Part shown: piece by piece, positions 43,295-54,115 of the stretch | Layout: each line of letters starts with the position of its first letter | Position numbering within the stretch: position 1 is the stretch's first letter | Source: Bacteroidaceae bacterium | GTDB taxonomy: Bacteria > Bacteroidota > Bacteroidia > Bacteroidales > Bacteroidaceae | NCBI GenBank assembly: GCA_024401095.1 | Contig: JAKSLR010000002.1 | Location: 91,279 to 155,278 of the forward strand | DNA: 64,000 nucleotides | Direction: 5' to 3' | Position numbers and translations under genes: made by a program | The notes under the pieces: model-generated | Told to the model about the DNA's origin: nothing | Databases searched by the model: none | The model's input: the letters and a program-made list of their open reading frames with translations, nothing else

Positions 43295-44635
43295 TTAATT
43301 AACTTTCCATTTCATGAACATCCTCTCATCGAAAGTCAATCCAATGCATATTTTCAGGTAGTTCTCTGTGATAAACTTGTTTGTGCCTGAACTTACATGT
43401 ATCCATTGGCCTGTTATATTAACCTGTGAGCGGTTGTTCCAAGCATTTTGTATTGGTAAACCAAAACCAAATGACAATCCAAATTCCTTACCGCCATCAT
43501 TGCCATTAATTTTAATATAAGAGGTGGAACTATAACCTCCTAATCTATAATGTACGCGCTTAAGGTAGTTTCTACTTAAATTGTTAGGTGTATATTCCAA
43601 TCCGGCTGTGATTTTGTTACGGTCGGATAATATACCCTTCACAGATTCAAATCCATTGGATGTTGTCATCGGATACTTTACTTCTCCCCATTTCTGCATA
43701 ATGTAATCAACTCCTAATGTTAGCTTTGTGTCACGGGTATAACTCAAACCTACACCGATTGTGTTTGGCAATTCAAATGCCTTATGGATGGTAGTTTCTG
43801 TAGATTGCTCTACTTGTGTTTTTGCTTCGTCATAAGTATAATCAGTTCTCACAGCATCATTATTCACAGTATGGCCGAGAGAATAGGTTGCACCTAAAAC
43901 AATTTTATCATGTTTGCTCAATGCCTGCTCATATTGTAGTCCTAAATCAATTTTATAGGTATTGATTGAAGCGTTATATGTGCGCAAATATGAATAGATG
44001 GAAGGTGTTTCTACTTTTGGGTCGACAAACTTGTTATTTATGGTGTGAGTCATGTCACCAAACATGTATGATATGTTTGCACCTACAGATAAACCTCCTA
44101 ATATTTTCGCACCAACACCTAAATACCCAGAGGTTATACCACCAGATCCTGTAAATGTGGAATATGGTGTAACATCAGAATACTTGTCTGTGATGTTTTT
44201 ATGTGTCGTCGCATAGTCATATCCAATTTTGGAATATGGTAAAAAACCAAATGAAACTCCAATATTTTTAAATGCACGGAATTGCATTGCTAAATAGTCA
44301 AAACTTGCATTCTTTACATTCATCTTTTGGCTTCCATTATCGAAATTTCCATTGTAGAGGCTTATACCAACGTCGAAAAGGAAAGTCAAAGAATCGCATT
44401 TTGAATATGATGCAGGATTAGCGACGTTGACTTGAGCACCATCGCGCATACCCAAGGCAACACCTCCCATGGCGCTCTGACGACCAATTTGATTGTCGCT
44501 CAATTGACCAAAGCCATAGCGGCTATATGCAGAGAGTACACCATTGCCTCCACCACTTGCAGATTGTGCATATAGAAATCCACTTGCAAAAATGTTAAAC
44601 AGCAACAGTAAATATATCCTTTTATTATTTTTCAT
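43295..44635 (-). CDS. Outer-membrane beta-barrel protein (OmpP1/FadL-like)
   Basis: A 446-residue protein with a signal peptide (LLLFNIFASGFLYAQ). Its start SAYSRYGFGQLSDNQIGRQSAMGG and NVANPASYSKCDSLTFLFDVG resemble FadL/OmpP1-type barrels. Many alternating strands follow (GVSFGFLPYSKIGYDY, LSVGANISYMFGDMTH, IVLGATYSLGHTV), and the C-terminal segment is CIGLTFDERMFMKW. FadL-type proteins carry hydrophobic compounds through the outer membrane; here the substrate is unknown. It is first in the minus-strand cluster with TPR, lptC, GldE-like and ppiD. A near-consensus -7 box CATCTTTG lies at plus 44683-44690. The 44636-44908 gap otherwise holds only AT-rich sequence and the two promoters. Confidence 0.8.
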   Translation of the reverse strand: MKNNKRIYLLLLFNIFASGFLYAQSASGGGNGVLSAYSRYGFGQLSDNQIGRQSAMGGVALGMRDGAQVNVANPASYSKCDSLTFLFDVGISLYNGNFDNGSQKMNVKNASFDYLAMQFRAFKNIGVSFGFLPYSKIGYDYATTHKNITDKYSDVTPYSTFTGSGGITSGYLGVGAKILGGLSVGANISYMFGDMTHTINNKFVDPKVETPSIYSYLRTYNASINTYKIDLGLQYEQALSKHDKIVLGATYSLGHTVNNDAVRTDYTYDEAKTQVEQSTETTIHKAFELPNTIGVGLSYTRDTKLTLGVDYIMQKWGEVKYPMTTSNGFESVKGILSDRNKITAGLEYTPNNLSRNYLKRVHYRLGGYSSTSYIKINGNDGGKEFGLSFGFGLPIQNAWNNRSQVNITGQWIHVSSGTNKFITENYLKICIGLTFDERMFMKWKVN

Positions 44636-44871
44636 TCTGTTAATTCTTTTGTCTAGCTATCTAAGCAAAAGTTATTTGGATGCAAAGATGCCATTTTTTA
44701 CGCTTGTATCAAAATATAAACTCAAAATTTTTTCTTGATTAACGCGTTTTACTTTTTCCCCTTATTTATTCACCATGCAAAATAAAGCAAAAAAAAGGAA
44801 ATAAGGGTAATATGAAGGGTTAAAAATGACTTTTTTTACATTTTTCTATATTTCAAATGGTAAAATAAAGC

Positions 44872-44879
44872 TATTTTTG
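44872..44879 (+). promoter_or_regulatory. Predicted -7 box for the DUF4105 gene
   Basis: TATTTTTG, 29 bases before the ATG at 44909; no -33 TTTG. Confidence 0.45.
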
Positions 44880-44908
44880 CATCCAAATCTTAATTATTGA
44901 ATCTTTCA

Positions 44909-46111
44909 ATGAAAAAAATACTCTTCACTTTGTTGCTTCTGACTTCGTCAGTGTGTCTTTTTGCGCAGCAATTAAATTTAGAAATAGAGAATCAAACTAT
45001 ACAGACAAACCCTGACTCTCTTCAAATCAGTATACTTACTTGTGATCCAGGACCAGAAGTTTATGCCTTGTATGGTCATATGGCTATTCGTTATCAAAAT
45101 ACAAATAATGGCGATGATTTTGTGTTTAATTATGGCACATTTAACATGAATGCTCCCTTTTTTATCCCTAAGTTTACACTGGGTATTTTAGATTATGAAT
45201 TAGGGTGTCAGCCGTATGAATATTTTTATAGACATTATTCGACAGACGGATGCAAGATTACGATGCAGGTCCTTAATTTGACTCCAGAAGAAAAACAACG
45301 TTTTTTTGAAGCTTTAATGACTAATTATCTGCCAGAAAACAGGGGGTATAGGTATGACTTTATTTATGACAATTGCGCCACTAGACCACGTGATATTTTA
45401 GAAAAAATTGTTGATGGTGAAGTGCTTTATTCATATGGGGAGCAAGAAGTGACTTATAGGGAAATGCTTCATGGTTTCAATGGTCGTTGGCCCTGGTCGA
45501 AATTTGGAGTGGATTTAGTTCTTGGTGCAGATGCAGATGTTAAGAAGAATGCCAGAGAACAAGAATGGATTCCTTCTTATTTGTTGGAACATTTTAATCA
45601 GGCAAAAATAAAATCAGCAGACGGAAGTACTCGTCCTTTGGTACGTAATACGATAGAAATACCCGCTCTTTGCTTAATGGATGAGAGTGAAGAATTTCCT
45701 TTATCCCCTATGGCTTGTGCTGCGTTACTGCTTAGTATAGGTATAGCTGTAAGCCTGTTTGAGTTGTTGAAAAAGAAAATAGTTTGGGTGTGGGATCTTC
45801 TGGTTTTTGTATCCCAAGGATTGACGGGTGTGATTCTGGCTATCCTGTTTTTTTTGTCAGAGCATCCATGTACAGGTAATAACTGGCTGATTGTATTGTT
45901 TAACCCTCTTCCATTATTCTTTTTGTGGCATATCATAGCTCGTGGTATTCAGCAAAGAAAAACATATTATCATCTGGCATATGGAGTGGTTTTAACTCTT
46001 TTTATGATATTTTTCGCTGTTATTCCGCAAGATATTCCTATAGAAGTTATACCTTTGGCCCTTGTTTTGTTACTAAGACATATTAACCATTTGATAATAT
46101 GTAAAAAATGA
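44909..46111 (+). CDS. DUF4105 (Lnb-like N-terminal) membrane protein
   Basis: A 400-residue protein with a signal peptide (MKKILFTLLLLTSSVCLFAQ). The periplasmic domain (~25-265) carries the DUF4105 pattern: LTCDPGPEVYALYGHMAIRY, FVFNYGTFNM, GYRYDFIYDNCATRPRDIL, with conserved His, Asn and Cys resembling a papain/NlpC-like arrangement. About five C-terminal membrane helices follow. A TTG at 44897 would add four residues; ATG 44909 fits the signal peptide better. It overlaps the next gene by four bases, so the two are translated together. Function unknown. Confidence 0.82.
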   Translation: MKKILFTLLLLTSSVCLFAQQLNLEIENQTIQTNPDSLQISILTCDPGPEVYALYGHMAIRYQNTNNGDDFVFNYGTFNMNAPFFIPKFTLGILDYELGCQPYEYFYRHYSTDGCKITMQVLNLTPEEKQRFFEALMTNYLPENRGYRYDFIYDNCATRPRDILEKIVDGEVLYSYGEQEVTYREMLHGFNGRWPWSKFGVDLVLGADADVKKNAREQEWIPSYLLEHFNQAKIKSADGSTRPLVRNTIEIPALCLMDESEEFPLSPMACAALLLSIGIAVSLFELLKKKIVWVWDLLVFVSQGLTGVILAILFFLSEHPCTGNNWLIVLFNPLPLFFLWHIIARGIQQRKTYYHLAYGVVLTLFMIFFAVIPQDIPIEVIPLALVLLLRHINHLIICKK

Positions 46112-47694
46112 AGGATCAGACACGCTTTTTAACGTCACTTGTTGTTTTGCTTGCCGTTAGTGGCGCACAGGCACAACAAGCTACATCTGTACCCAAGCTT
46201 GTGGTTACAGTGATGATTGACCAACTGCGTTCTGATTACTTAGAAGCATTTTCTCCTCTCTATTATGAAGACGGCTTTAAACGTTTAATGAAAGAGGGTA
46301 GGGTGTTTGTTGATGCCCAATATCCTGTAGCTGATGTTGACCGTGCTGCTGCCACTGCAACATTATTTACAGGAACTGTACCATATGATCATGGTATTGT
46401 GGGACAAAAATGGCTTGACAGAAACTCTTTGAGACCTGTTTATTGTGTAGATGATGATCAGTATGAAGGAGTAAATACTTCTGACAAATCATCTCCGAAA
46501 AATTTGGGCGTTTCAACGATTGTTGATGAATTGAAAGTAGCTACAGATGGACAAGCTGTTGTCTATTCCATTGCACCTTTCAGGGATGTTGCAATACTGG
46601 CTGCTGGGCATTCTGCAGATTGTGCGTTTTGGCTAGATGACCAGACCGGTAATTGGGCGGGCTCTTCCTATTATGGAAATATGCCATTGTGGGCGTCTGT
46701 TTATTACGACCGCCATCGTCTCAGTCAGTCTGTACCTAAAATGACCTATGAACCCGTCAGTGAAGTTGTAGGCTCGTTTAATTATTTTGCATCAGGAGGC
46801 TTGAAGAAGCCATTTAAACATTCCTTCTCAAAAGATCATCCTTATGTAGACTATAAGGCTTGTGCATTGGTAAATGAGGAAGTGACCCGAATGGCGGAAG
46901 CTTGTCTTTATACAAGTACTATCGGATATGATCAAGTTACTGATTTCCTGTCTGTTTCTTATTACGCAGGAAACTATAATCATGAGTCGGTAAATGCGAG
47001 TCCGATAGAGATGCAAGATACTTATGTTCGTTTGGATGCATGCATCCGTGATTTAATTCAGGCTGTTGACAAACGAATAGGATTAAAAAATGCGTTGTTT
47101 GTTTTGACTTCATCAGGCGTCACGGAGGAAAATTCTGTAGATTTGGCAAAGTATAGAATTCCTCATGGCACTTTCTATATCAATAGAACATCGTCTCTCT
47201 TGAATATGTATTTCATGGCACAGTTTGGTGCTGGACAATATGTCGATGCTGTTTTCGGGAACCAGATTTATCTTAACCATAAATTGCTGGAGGAGAAACA
47301 ACTCAATATCGTTGATGTCATGGAGCGTGCTCAGGAGTTCCTGCTTCAATGTAGCGGAGTAAAAGATGTTTACACAAGTCAACGTTTGACTTTGGGCGCT
47401 TGGACTCCTGGCATTAGCAGAATTAGAAACGGTTATAATCCGAAATGCTCTGGTGATATTTTCATTGAAGTTGCGCCGGGATGGGAACTGAAAAATGAGG
47501 AAATGAATACTAGCTCTCAAATCAGAGCATCTTATGCAGAATTTCCTGTTATTTTTTTCGGTTATGAAATAGAACCCAAAAAAGAATATACTTCTACATC
47601 AGTTGATGTCATCGCGCCAACTTTAGCGCATTATATGCGTATAAGAGCACCGAATGCATGCTCTACTCGTCCTATAAACGACCTTCGTCGTTAA
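46108..47694 (+). CDS. Alkaline-phosphatase-fold protein (PafA-like) lacking catalytic residues
   Basis: A 528-residue secreted protein (signal ending SGAQAQQ). The start of the fold is intact: LVVTVMIDQLRSDYL with the first metal Asp38, then FTGTVPYDHGIVGQKW. In PafA-like enzymes the stretch before TGT reads like T-x-P-G-H-A-T, where Thr is the nucleophile. Here it is RAAATATLF, with Arg79 at the nucleophile position and no Gly-His. The late metal motif, normally a DHG, reads LTSSGVTEE (residues 333-341). Two catalytic sites are therefore gone and the protein is probably a non-catalytic homologue. It is coupled to the DUF4105 gene and precedes secA. Confidence 0.8.
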   Translation: MKDQTRFLTSLVVLLAVSGAQAQQATSVPKLVVTVMIDQLRSDYLEAFSPLYYEDGFKRLMKEGRVFVDAQYPVADVDRAAATATLFTGTVPYDHGIVGQKWLDRNSLRPVYCVDDDQYEGVNTSDKSSPKNLGVSTIVDELKVATDGQAVVYSIAPFRDVAILAAGHSADCAFWLDDQTGNWAGSSYYGNMPLWASVYYDRHRLSQSVPKMTYEPVSEVVGSFNYFASGGLKKPFKHSFSKDHPYVDYKACALVNEEVTRMAEACLYTSTIGYDQVTDFLSVSYYAGNYNHESVNASPIEMQDTYVRLDACIRDLIQAVDKRIGLKNALFVLTSSGVTEENSVDLAKYRIPHGTFYINRTSSLLNMYFMAQFGAGQYVDAVFGNQIYLNHKLLEEKQLNIVDVMERAQEFLLQCSGVKDVYTSQRLTLGAWTPGISRIRNGYNPKCSGDIFIEVAPGWELKNEEMNTSSQIRASYAEFPVIFFGYEIEPKKEYTSTSVDVIAPTLAHYMRIRAPNACSTRPINDLRR

Positions 47695-47744
47695 TTTAAG
47701 TGCAAATTGTGCTATTTTGTGCGGTGTAATCCGTATTTTTTCAT

Positions 47745-47752
47745 TACCTTTG
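47745..47752 (+). promoter_or_regulatory. Predicted -7 box for secA
   Basis: TACCTTTG, 43 bases before the ATG. A TTTG at 47716-47719 is 25 bases upstream, longer than the usual spacer. Confidence 0.5.
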
Positions 47753-47795
47753 CACACCTGTATTATTTATTAGATAAATAAAAAACGATATATAG

Positions 47796-50700
47796 ATGGA
47801 TTTTGTAAAATTACTTAGCTCGATTTTTGGCAATAAATCGTCACGTGATATGAAGGAAATCCAGCCTTGGGTTGAAAAGATCAAGGCTGCTTATCCAGAA
47901 GTGGCAAAATTGAGCAATGATGGCCTTCGTGCCAAGACTCTGGAACTGAAAAAGTTTATTTATGATTCAGCTACAGAGGAACGCGCAAAGATTGCAGAGC
48001 TTAAAGCTCAGGTTGAAAAAACAGAAATTGAAGAACGTGCAGATCTTTTCAACAAGATTGATAAAGTTGAAAATGAAGTACTAGACCGTTACGAAGAGGC
48101 GTTGACAGAAGTTCTTCCTACAGCTTTTTCTATTGTAAAGGAAACAGCTAAGCGCTTTTCTGAAAATGAAGAAATCGTTGTCGAAGCTACAGACTTTGAC
48201 CGTGAATTGGCTATTACTAAAGATTTTGTTCGTATAGAAGGCGACAAGGCCATTTTCCAGAACCATTGGGTTGCTGGTGGAAATGAAATGTTCTGGAGCA
48301 TGGTGCATTATGACGTACAGTTGTTTGGTGGTGTTGTTTTGCATCAGGGTAAGATTGCAGAGATGGCAACTGGTGAAGGTAAGACTTTGGTTGCAACTTT
48401 ACCAGTATTCTTGAATGCATTGACAGGAAATGGTGTTCATGTTGTCACTGTCAATGATTATTTGGCAAAACGTGACTCGGAGTGGATGGGTCCACTTTAC
48501 ATGTTCCACGGCTTGTCAGTAGATTGTATCGATAAGCACCAGCCAAACTCAGAGGCTCGTCGTAAGGCATATCAGTGTGATATTACATTTGGTACAAATA
48601 ATGAGTTCGGTTTTGACTATTTGCGTGATAACATGGCAACTTCTCCACAAGATCTTGTTCAGAGAAAACATAATTACGCAATTGTCGATGAGGTCGATTC
48701 TGTATTGATTGATGATGCTCGTACTCCACTTATTATTTCTGGTCCTGTTCCAAAGGGAGAAGATCAGCTGTTTGATTTGCTCTGCCCAATGGTAGAAAAG
48801 CTCTATGAGCGCCAGAAAAAATTAGCTGCAGATTATTTGATTGATGCTCGAAAGAAACTTCAAAGTGAGGATCAGAATGAGATTACAGAAGGTTTCCTTT
48901 CATTGTTCCGTGCACACAAAGCTTTGCCTAAGAGTAAGCAGTTAATCAAGTTCTTGAGTGAACCAGGAATGAAAGCTGGTATGCTGAAGACAGAAGAAAT
49001 CTACATGGAGAACAATAATAAACGTATGCATGAGGCTACAGATCCATTGTTCTTTGTGATTGATGAAAAGATTAACAGTGTAGATTTGACAGATAAGGGT
49101 ATTGAAGCTTTGACTGGAAAATCTGAAGATCCAGATTTCTTCGTGCTCCCTGATATTACTTCTTTGCTTTCTGATTTGGAGGCTCGTACAGACTTGAGTG
49201 CAGAAGAGCGCTTGCAGAAGAAGGATGAGCTTTTGACAGATTATGCAATTAAGAGTGAGCGTGTTCATACCATTCATCAGCTTTTGAAAGCATATGCAAT
49301 GTTTGAAAAAGATGTGGAATACATTGTTGATGAACAAGGCAAGGTTAAGATTGTTGATGAGCAGACAGGACGTATCATGGAAGGCCGTCGATATAGCGAT
49401 GGTTTACATCAGGCAATTGAAGCAAAGGAACACGTTAAGGTTGAAGCTGCTACTCAGACATTTGCAACTATTACTCTGCAGAACTATTTCCGTATGTATC
49501 ATAAACTGTCTGGTATGACAGGTACTGCAGAAACAGAAGCTGGTGAATTCTGGGACATCTATAAATTGGATGTTGTCGTAATTCCAACCAATCGTCCAAT
49601 TGCGCGTAATGATATGAATGATCGCGTATATAAGACTAAGCGTGAAAAATATAAGGCTGTCATTGAAGAAGTCGTTAAGATGCGCGAGCAAGGCCGTCCT
49701 GTATTGGTTGGTACAACAAGCGTTGAAATATCAGAGCAATTGAGCAAGATGCTTCAGATGCGTCGTATACCTCATCAGGTGTTGAATGCAAAATTACACC
49801 AGAAAGAAGCAGATATCGTTGCATTGGCAGGTCAAAGCACATTGTCTGAGGATGGAACCCATCGTTTAGGTGCTGTAACTATTGCTACAAATATGGCAGG
49901 TCGTGGTACCGATATTAAATTGACTCCAGAAGTACGTGAGGCAGGTGGTTTGGCAATTATTGGTACAGAACGTCATGAATCACGCCGTGTTGACCGTCAG
50001 TTAAGAGGACGTTCAGGACGTCAGGGTGATGTCGGTTCTTCAGTCTTCTTTGTTTCTTTGGAGGATCAATTGATGCGTCTGTTTGCTTCCGATCGTATTG
50101 CTGGCATGATGGACAAACTCGGATTTGAGGAAGGTGAGATGATTGAGCATAAGATGATCTCAAATTCTATTGAACGAGCTCAGAAAAAGGTTGAAGAGAA
50201 TAACTTTGGTATCCGTAAGCGCTTGATTGAATATGATGATGTCATGAATAAACAGCGTAATGCTATTTACACCAAGCGTCGTCATGCATTGATGGGTGAA
50301 CGAATTGGAATGGATATCAGTAATATGGTATGGGAGCGTGTAACAAATGCTTTCAATGTCTGTGCTGATTACGAACAAATCAAGCTTCAGTTCTTGAGAA
50401 CATTTGCAATGGAAGTTCCATTTACGGCAGAAGAATATGACAAGAAGAAGCCAGATGAGCTGATAGAGTCATCATTTGAAGCTGCAATGGCTCACTTTAA
50501 ACGTAAGATGGATGCAATTGCACAAATAGCAAATCCTATTATCAAACAAGTATTTGAAAATCCTAATAACCAATACATTAATATAATGATTCCAATTACT
50601 GATGGTAAGCGTGTTTACCAGATTGGAACATCATTGAAGGATGCTTACGAAACAGAAGGAAAGTCTATTGCGACTTCGTTTGAGAAATCGTTATTGCTCC

Positions 50701-51137
50701 GCATTATTGATGATTGTTGGAAAGAGAATTTGCGTGAGTTGGATGAATTGAAGCATTCCGTACAAAATGCAAGTTATGAGCAGAAGGACCCATTGTTGAT
50801 TTTCAAGCTAGAATCTGTTACATTGTTTGACAACATGGTGGATAGCATAAACGAACGTACAATCAGTACTTTGATGCGTGCTCAGTTGCCAATGCCAGAA
50901 CAACAGGAGGTCCGTGAGGCTGCTCCAGAGGCTCCACGCCGTCCACAGCAATTGCGTGAGTCACGTACAGATGCTCCTGAGGCTGATCCAAATCAGCGTG
51001 CTGCAGCAACTCAGGATACACGTGAACAAGTAAAACGCCGTGAACCTATTAAGGTTGATAAATTGCCTGGAAGAAATGACCCATGTCCTTGTGGAAGTGG
51101 TAAGAAATTCAAGCAGTGCCACGGACGTGGTCTTTAA
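47796..51137 (+). CDS. secA: Preprotein translocase ATPase SecA
   Basis: Motor of the Sec export pathway; it pushes unfolded precursors through SecYEG. The 1113-residue length is typical of Bacteroidota and exceeds E. coli (901) through insertions in the N-terminal and middle regions (e.g. ~60-105, and around 340-450). Walker [19 protein letters not shown]-like [29 protein letters not shown] and [12 protein letters not shown] are intact. A Pro/Glu/Arg-rich linker leads to the zinc-binding tail [15 protein letters not shown]. It has its own -7 box and a terminator. Confidence 0.98.
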   Translation: MDFVKLLSSIFGNKSSRDMKEIQPWVEKIKAAYPEVAKLSNDGLRAKTLELKKFIYDSATEERAKIAELKAQVEKTEIEERADLFNKIDKVENEVLDRYEEALTEVLPTAFSIVKETAKRFSENEEIVVEATDFDRELAITKDFVRIEGDKAIFQNHWVAGGNEMFWSMVHYDVQLFGGVVLHQGKIAEMATGEGKTLVATLPVFLNALTGNGVHVVTVNDYLAKRDSEWMGPLYMFHGLSVDCIDKHQPNSEARRKAYQCDITFGTNNEFGFDYLRDNMATSPQDLVQRKHNYAIVDEVDSVLIDDARTPLIISGPVPKGEDQLFDLLCPMVEKLYERQKKLAADYLIDARKKLQSEDQNEITEGFLSLFRAHKALPKSKQLIKFLSEPGMKAGMLKTEEIYMENNNKRMHEATDPLFFVIDEKINSVDLTDKGIEALTGKSEDPDFFVLPDITSLLSDLEARTDLSAEERLQKKDELLTDYAIKSERVHTIHQLLKAYAMFEKDVEYIVDEQGKVKIVDEQTGRIMEGRRYSDGLHQAIEAKEHVKVEAATQTFATITLQNYFRMYHKLSGMTGTAETEAGEFWDIYKLDVVVIPTNRPIARNDMNDRVYKTKREKYKAVIEEVVKMREQGRPVLVGTTSVEISEQLSKMLQMRRIPHQVLNAKLHQKEADIVALAGQSTLSEDGTHRLGAVTIATNMAGRGTDIKLTPEVREAGGLAIIGTERHESRRVDRQLRGRSGRQGDVGSSVFFVSLEDQLMRLFASDRIAGMMDKLGFEEGEMIEHKMISNSIERAQKKVEENNFGIRKRLIEYDDVMNKQRNAIYTKRRHALMGERIGMDISNMVWERVTNAFNVCADYEQIKLQFLRTFAMEVPFTAEEYDKKKPDELIESSFEAAMAHFKRKMDAIAQIANPIIKQVFENPNNQYINIMIPITDGKRVYQIGTSLKDAYETEGKSIATSFEKSLLLRIIDDCWKENLRELDELKHSVQNASYEQKDPLLIFKLESVTLFDNMVDSINERTISTLMRAQLPMPEQQEVREAAPEAPRRPQQLRESRTDAPEADPNQRAAATQDTREQVKRREPIKVDKLPGRNDPCPCGSGKKFKQCHGRGL

Positions 51138-51153
51138 TATAATTAGGTGAATG

Positions 51154-51190
51154 AGTCTGTAACACACTTTGTGAGGTGTTACAGGCTCTT
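51154..51190 (+). terminator. Terminator after secA
   Basis: CTGTAACAC (51157-51165) pairs with GTGTTACAG (51176-51184), extended by AG/CT, followed by a T-rich tail. Confidence 0.72.
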
Positions 51191-51218
51191 TCTGTATCAT
51201 ATAGATGATATAAAGGGA

Positions 51219-52169
51219 ATGAAAAAACTGTTAACTCTTTTGTCTTTAGTATTTGTTCTGGTTTCTTGCGGAACAGTTACATATTCAACGATTGAAATGG
51301 ATCAGGTCTATCCTGCATCTATAGAGTTTCCTGCTTCTTTACAAAAAATAGGCCTTGTTGATCGAGTGAATATGAGCTACGTTAATGTCCCAAGTAATCC
51401 TTTATGTATGGATTCTAAGATTTTCACGGAGCAACTTGCCAAGCAATTGGCAGAAGCTGATTATTTTGAGGATGTTATACTCTGTGACAGTGATGTATCT
51501 TTGTGGGAACGTCAAGAAGGCGATAGATTATTACCTTTGAGCAAGAGTCATGTAGAGAATCTTTGCGATGATTTAGGAGTTGATATGATTGTCAGTACAG
51601 AACGTAGTTATTCTGCACCTCTTAAAAATGCTCTCAGTCCAGTGATATTGGCCGAAACAGTTCTTCGTCTTTATGTTCCTGAAAGAGATCGCCCTCTCAA
51701 AACAATTGCATTGAGTGATACCATAGCATTGGATTTCTATGATTCTGCACTTTCCTATGGGCTTATCCGCAATGACATAGAGCTATATATGGCAGAAAAA
51801 AATGCACATTACCTTGCTCCTTATTGGACTTCTGTAGAGAGGACGTATTTTTCTGGCGGTAATATTGATATGCGTGATGCTGCTATGTTTGTGAGTCAGA
51901 ATAATTGGGAAAAGGCTGGCGAACTTTGGAATGCAGGAAAAGAAAAAGCTAAGGGAAAGCTGAAGGAACAATTTGAGTTTAATCTCATTTTATATGATGA
52001 GATGACCGGAAATGTAGAAGGTGCCTATAAAAGATGTTTGGAATTTCAGAGTCGTGTAGCATCTGCTTATGAAGATTTGTCCGTTTTCTCTGGATATTAT
52101 CTGCTTATTCTCAAACAGAGAATTAGTGATATACAACGTTTGAACTTGCAATTGCAGCGTTTTCAATAG
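51219..52169 (+). CDS. DUF6340 family lipoprotein
   Basis: A 316-residue lipoprotein. The start at 51219 is chosen because it gives the signal MKKLLTLLSLVFVLVSC (Cys17) and follows AAAGGGA. An in-frame ATG at 51147 lies inside the secA terminator region and adds a non-signal leader. The body has KIGLVDRVNMSYVN, LCDDLGVDMIVSTERSY and a C-terminal part with TPR-like helices (WEKAGELWNAGKEKAKGKL, GNVEGAYKRCLEFQ), which matches the DUF6340 Bacteroidota family. Function unknown; probably periplasmic face of a membrane. Confidence 0.75.
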   Translation: MKKLLTLLSLVFVLVSCGTVTYSTIEMDQVYPASIEFPASLQKIGLVDRVNMSYVNVPSNPLCMDSKIFTEQLAKQLAEADYFEDVILCDSDVSLWERQEGDRLLPLSKSHVENLCDDLGVDMIVSTERSYSAPLKNALSPVILAETVLRLYVPERDRPLKTIALSDTIALDFYDSALSYGLIRNDIELYMAEKNAHYLAPYWTSVERTYFSGGNIDMRDAAMFVSQNNWEKAGELWNAGKEKAKGKLKEQFEFNLILYDEMTGNVEGAYKRCLEFQSRVASAYEDLSVFSGYYLLILKQRISDIQRLNLQLQRFQ

Positions 52170-52184
52170 TTTTCTTGAAGAAAA

Positions 52185-52216
52185 TTTGAATAATTTCAAA
52201 AAATCGTGTAATTTTG
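52185..52216 (+). promoter_or_regulatory. Promoter of the small acidic protein gene
   Basis: TTTG (52185-52188), 20-base spacer, TAATTTTG (52209-52216): a full -33/-7 match, 29 bases before the ATG. Confidence 0.7.
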
Positions 52217-52245
52217 AACCTTAGTAGTACAAAAAAGAGGAATTC

Positions 52246-52683
52246 ATGAAGTTAAGCGGTGAATCAAAATCTTTAATTAATCAGACTATTTTGGGTTTGA
52301 TAGATCGTTATTCTAATTTAGAGGATAGCGTGGTGACAGATCTTTACTTTCAACCATCATTCGAGGATGGAGAACTGAAGGTTTTTGACGATGAAGACGA
52401 GCTATTATCTAGCATTACTATTAATGAACTGGTAGGATTAAGGGGTTCAGATTCTATGTCTGATGTTGTCACTATACTCCGTAGGGCTTTGGATCATAAT
52501 CGTAAGGAATTGGAACATTTGTCTATATTAAAACCATTCTCTTTTGTACTTGTAGATCAAGATAAGGAAACTGTTGCAGAATTGCTTCTTGTTGACGACG
52601 ATTTAGTTCTTGCAGATGAAGGCCTTTTGAAAGGATTGGATAAAGAATTAGACGAATTCTTGAAGAATTTACTGGAAGATTAA
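52246..52683 (+). CDS. Small acidic protein of unknown function
   Basis: A 145-residue protein rich in Asp, Glu and Leu, with no signal peptide or membrane segment. It opens MKLSGESKSLINQTILGLID and ends in the helical DKELDEFLKNLLED. The middle part, LYFQPSFEDGELKVFDDEDE, looks like a short beta structure. I do not recognise the family. It has a complete promoter, a good ribosome-binding site (AAAGAGG eight bases before the ATG) and a strong terminator, so it is a real, independently expressed gene. A cytoplasmic helper or adaptor is possible, but nothing in the sequence shows it. Confidence 0.75.
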   Translation: MKLSGESKSLINQTILGLIDRYSNLEDSVVTDLYFQPSFEDGELKVFDDEDELLSSITINELVGLRGSDSMSDVVTILRRALDHNRKELEHLSILKPFSFVLVDQDKETVAELLLVDDDLVLADEGLLKGLDKELDEFLKNLLED

Positions 52684-52699
52684 GAAATGCATGAAATAG

Positions 52700-52728
52700 A
52701 AAAAGTCCCCAAATTTGGGGACTTTTTT
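52700..52728. terminator. Bidirectional terminator
   Basis: AAAAGTCCCCAAA followed directly by TTTGGGGACTTTTTT, a nearly perfect palindrome. It serves the small acidic gene on plus and the pyrB-glyA operon on minus. Confidence 0.92.
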
Positions 52729-52816
52729 ATTTGTGTTAATCTGATATTCTGAAAATGCTCTATTGTCTTCGGGCGCAGGGACAATTGACTTATTCCTGAA
52801 AGACAATAGTCTTAAA

Positions 52817-54097
52817 TTAATATGCAAACAATGGGTAGTTCTTCATGGTTTCATTGACCTTGGCACGAACCTGAGCAATTACCTCTTCATTTTCAGGGTT
52901 GTCCAGTACAGTTTCAATCATAGAAGCTATTTCAACCATCAGGTCTTCTTTTGCTCCTCGTGTGGTAATTGCAGGGGTGCCAAGTCGAATACCAGAGGTC
53001 TGGAATGCACTGCGTGTATCAAATGGAACCATATTTTTGTTTGCTGTTATATCTGCAGCTACCAGTGCTTTTTCTGCAACTTTTCCTGTCAAATCTGGAT
53101 ATTTTGAGCGGAGATCAACCAGCATGGAATGGTTGTCAGTACCTCCAGAAACAATATCAAAGCCACGTTCCATTAATGCATTTGCCAAAGCAGCAGCATT
53201 CTTCTTTACTTGAATCTGATATTCTTTGAATTCTGGCTGAAGTGCTTCGCCAAAAGCAACAGCTTTTGCTGCAATGACGTGCTCTAGTGGACCTCCTTGC
53301 TGGCCTGGAAATACAGCAGAATTCAATATCTGGCTCATCATTTTAATCTGGCCTTTTGGGGTCTTTAGCCCCCATGGATTCTCAAAATCCTTGCCCATAA
53401 GAATAATACCTCCACGTGGGCCTCGAAGTGTCTTGTGAGTAGTAGAAGTTACGATATGTGCATATTTGACAGGGTTTTCCAATAAGCCTGCAGCAATCAA
53501 ACCTGCAGGATGAGCCATGTCAATCATCAACAGCGCTCCAACTTTGTCTGCAATTTTACGCATGCGTGCATAGTCCCATTCACGACTATAGGCAGAACCA
53601 CCACCGATAATCAGTTTTGGCTGTTCACGAAGAGCAACTTCCTCCATCTGGTCGTAATCAACACGACCTGTTTCCTTTTTCAGATTATATTCGCATGGAG
53701 TATATAAAATACCACTAGTGTTTACTAGTGAGCCGTGGGAAAGATGACCGCCATGGGCCAGGTTTAATCCCATAAATTTATCACCAGGCTTCAAACAAGC
53801 TAATAAAACTGCTGCATTTGCCTGTGCTCCTGAGTGAGGCTGAACATTGGCATATTCTGCACCAAAAAGCTTGCATACACGCTCTATTGCGATTGTCTCG
53901 CTCTGGTCCACCACTTCGCATCCGCCATAATAACGCTTTCCAGGATATCCTTCAGCATATTTGTTGGTCATGACTGAACCCATGGCTTCCATTACCTGTT
54001 CGCTGACAAAATTTTCCGATGCGATTAACTCAATACCTTTTAACTGTCTTTCCTTTTCTTTACCTATTAAAGCAAAAATCTCGTTGTCTCTTTTCAT
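52817..54097 (-). CDS. glyA: Serine hydroxymethyltransferase
   Basis: PLP enzyme that converts serine and tetrahydrofolate to glycine and methylene-tetrahydrofolate, the main one-carbon source. 426 residues. Motifs: [61 protein letters not shown] and [14 protein letters not shown], in which Lys222 holds the cofactor. It is the last gene of a tight minus-strand run pyrB-pyrI-flavin reductase-glyA, with 18 bases after the flavin reductase gene. That order links pyrimidine and one-carbon metabolism. Confidence 0.97.
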   Translation of the reverse strand: MKRDNEIFALIGKEKERQLKGIELIASENFVSEQVMEAMGSVMTNKYAEGYPGKRYYGGCEVVDQSETIAIERVCKLFGAEYANVQPHSGAQANAAVLLACLKPGDKFMGLNLAHGGHLSHGSLVNTSGILYTPCEYNLKKETGRVDYDQMEEVALREQPKLIIGGGSAYSREWDYARMRKIADKVGALLMIDMAHPAGLIAAGLLENPVKYAHIVTSTTHKTLRGPRGGIILMGKDFENPWGLKTPKGQIKMMSQILNSAVFPGQQGGPLEHVIAAKAVAFGEALQPEFKEYQIQVKKNAAALANALMERGFDIVSGGTDNHSMLVDLRSKYPDLTGKVAEKALVAADITANKNMVPFDTRSAFQTSGIRLGTPAITTRGAKEDLMVEIASMIETVLDNPENEEVIAQVRAKVNETMKNYPLFAY

Positions 54098-54115
54098 CTC
54101 GTTTGTAAATCTCTT

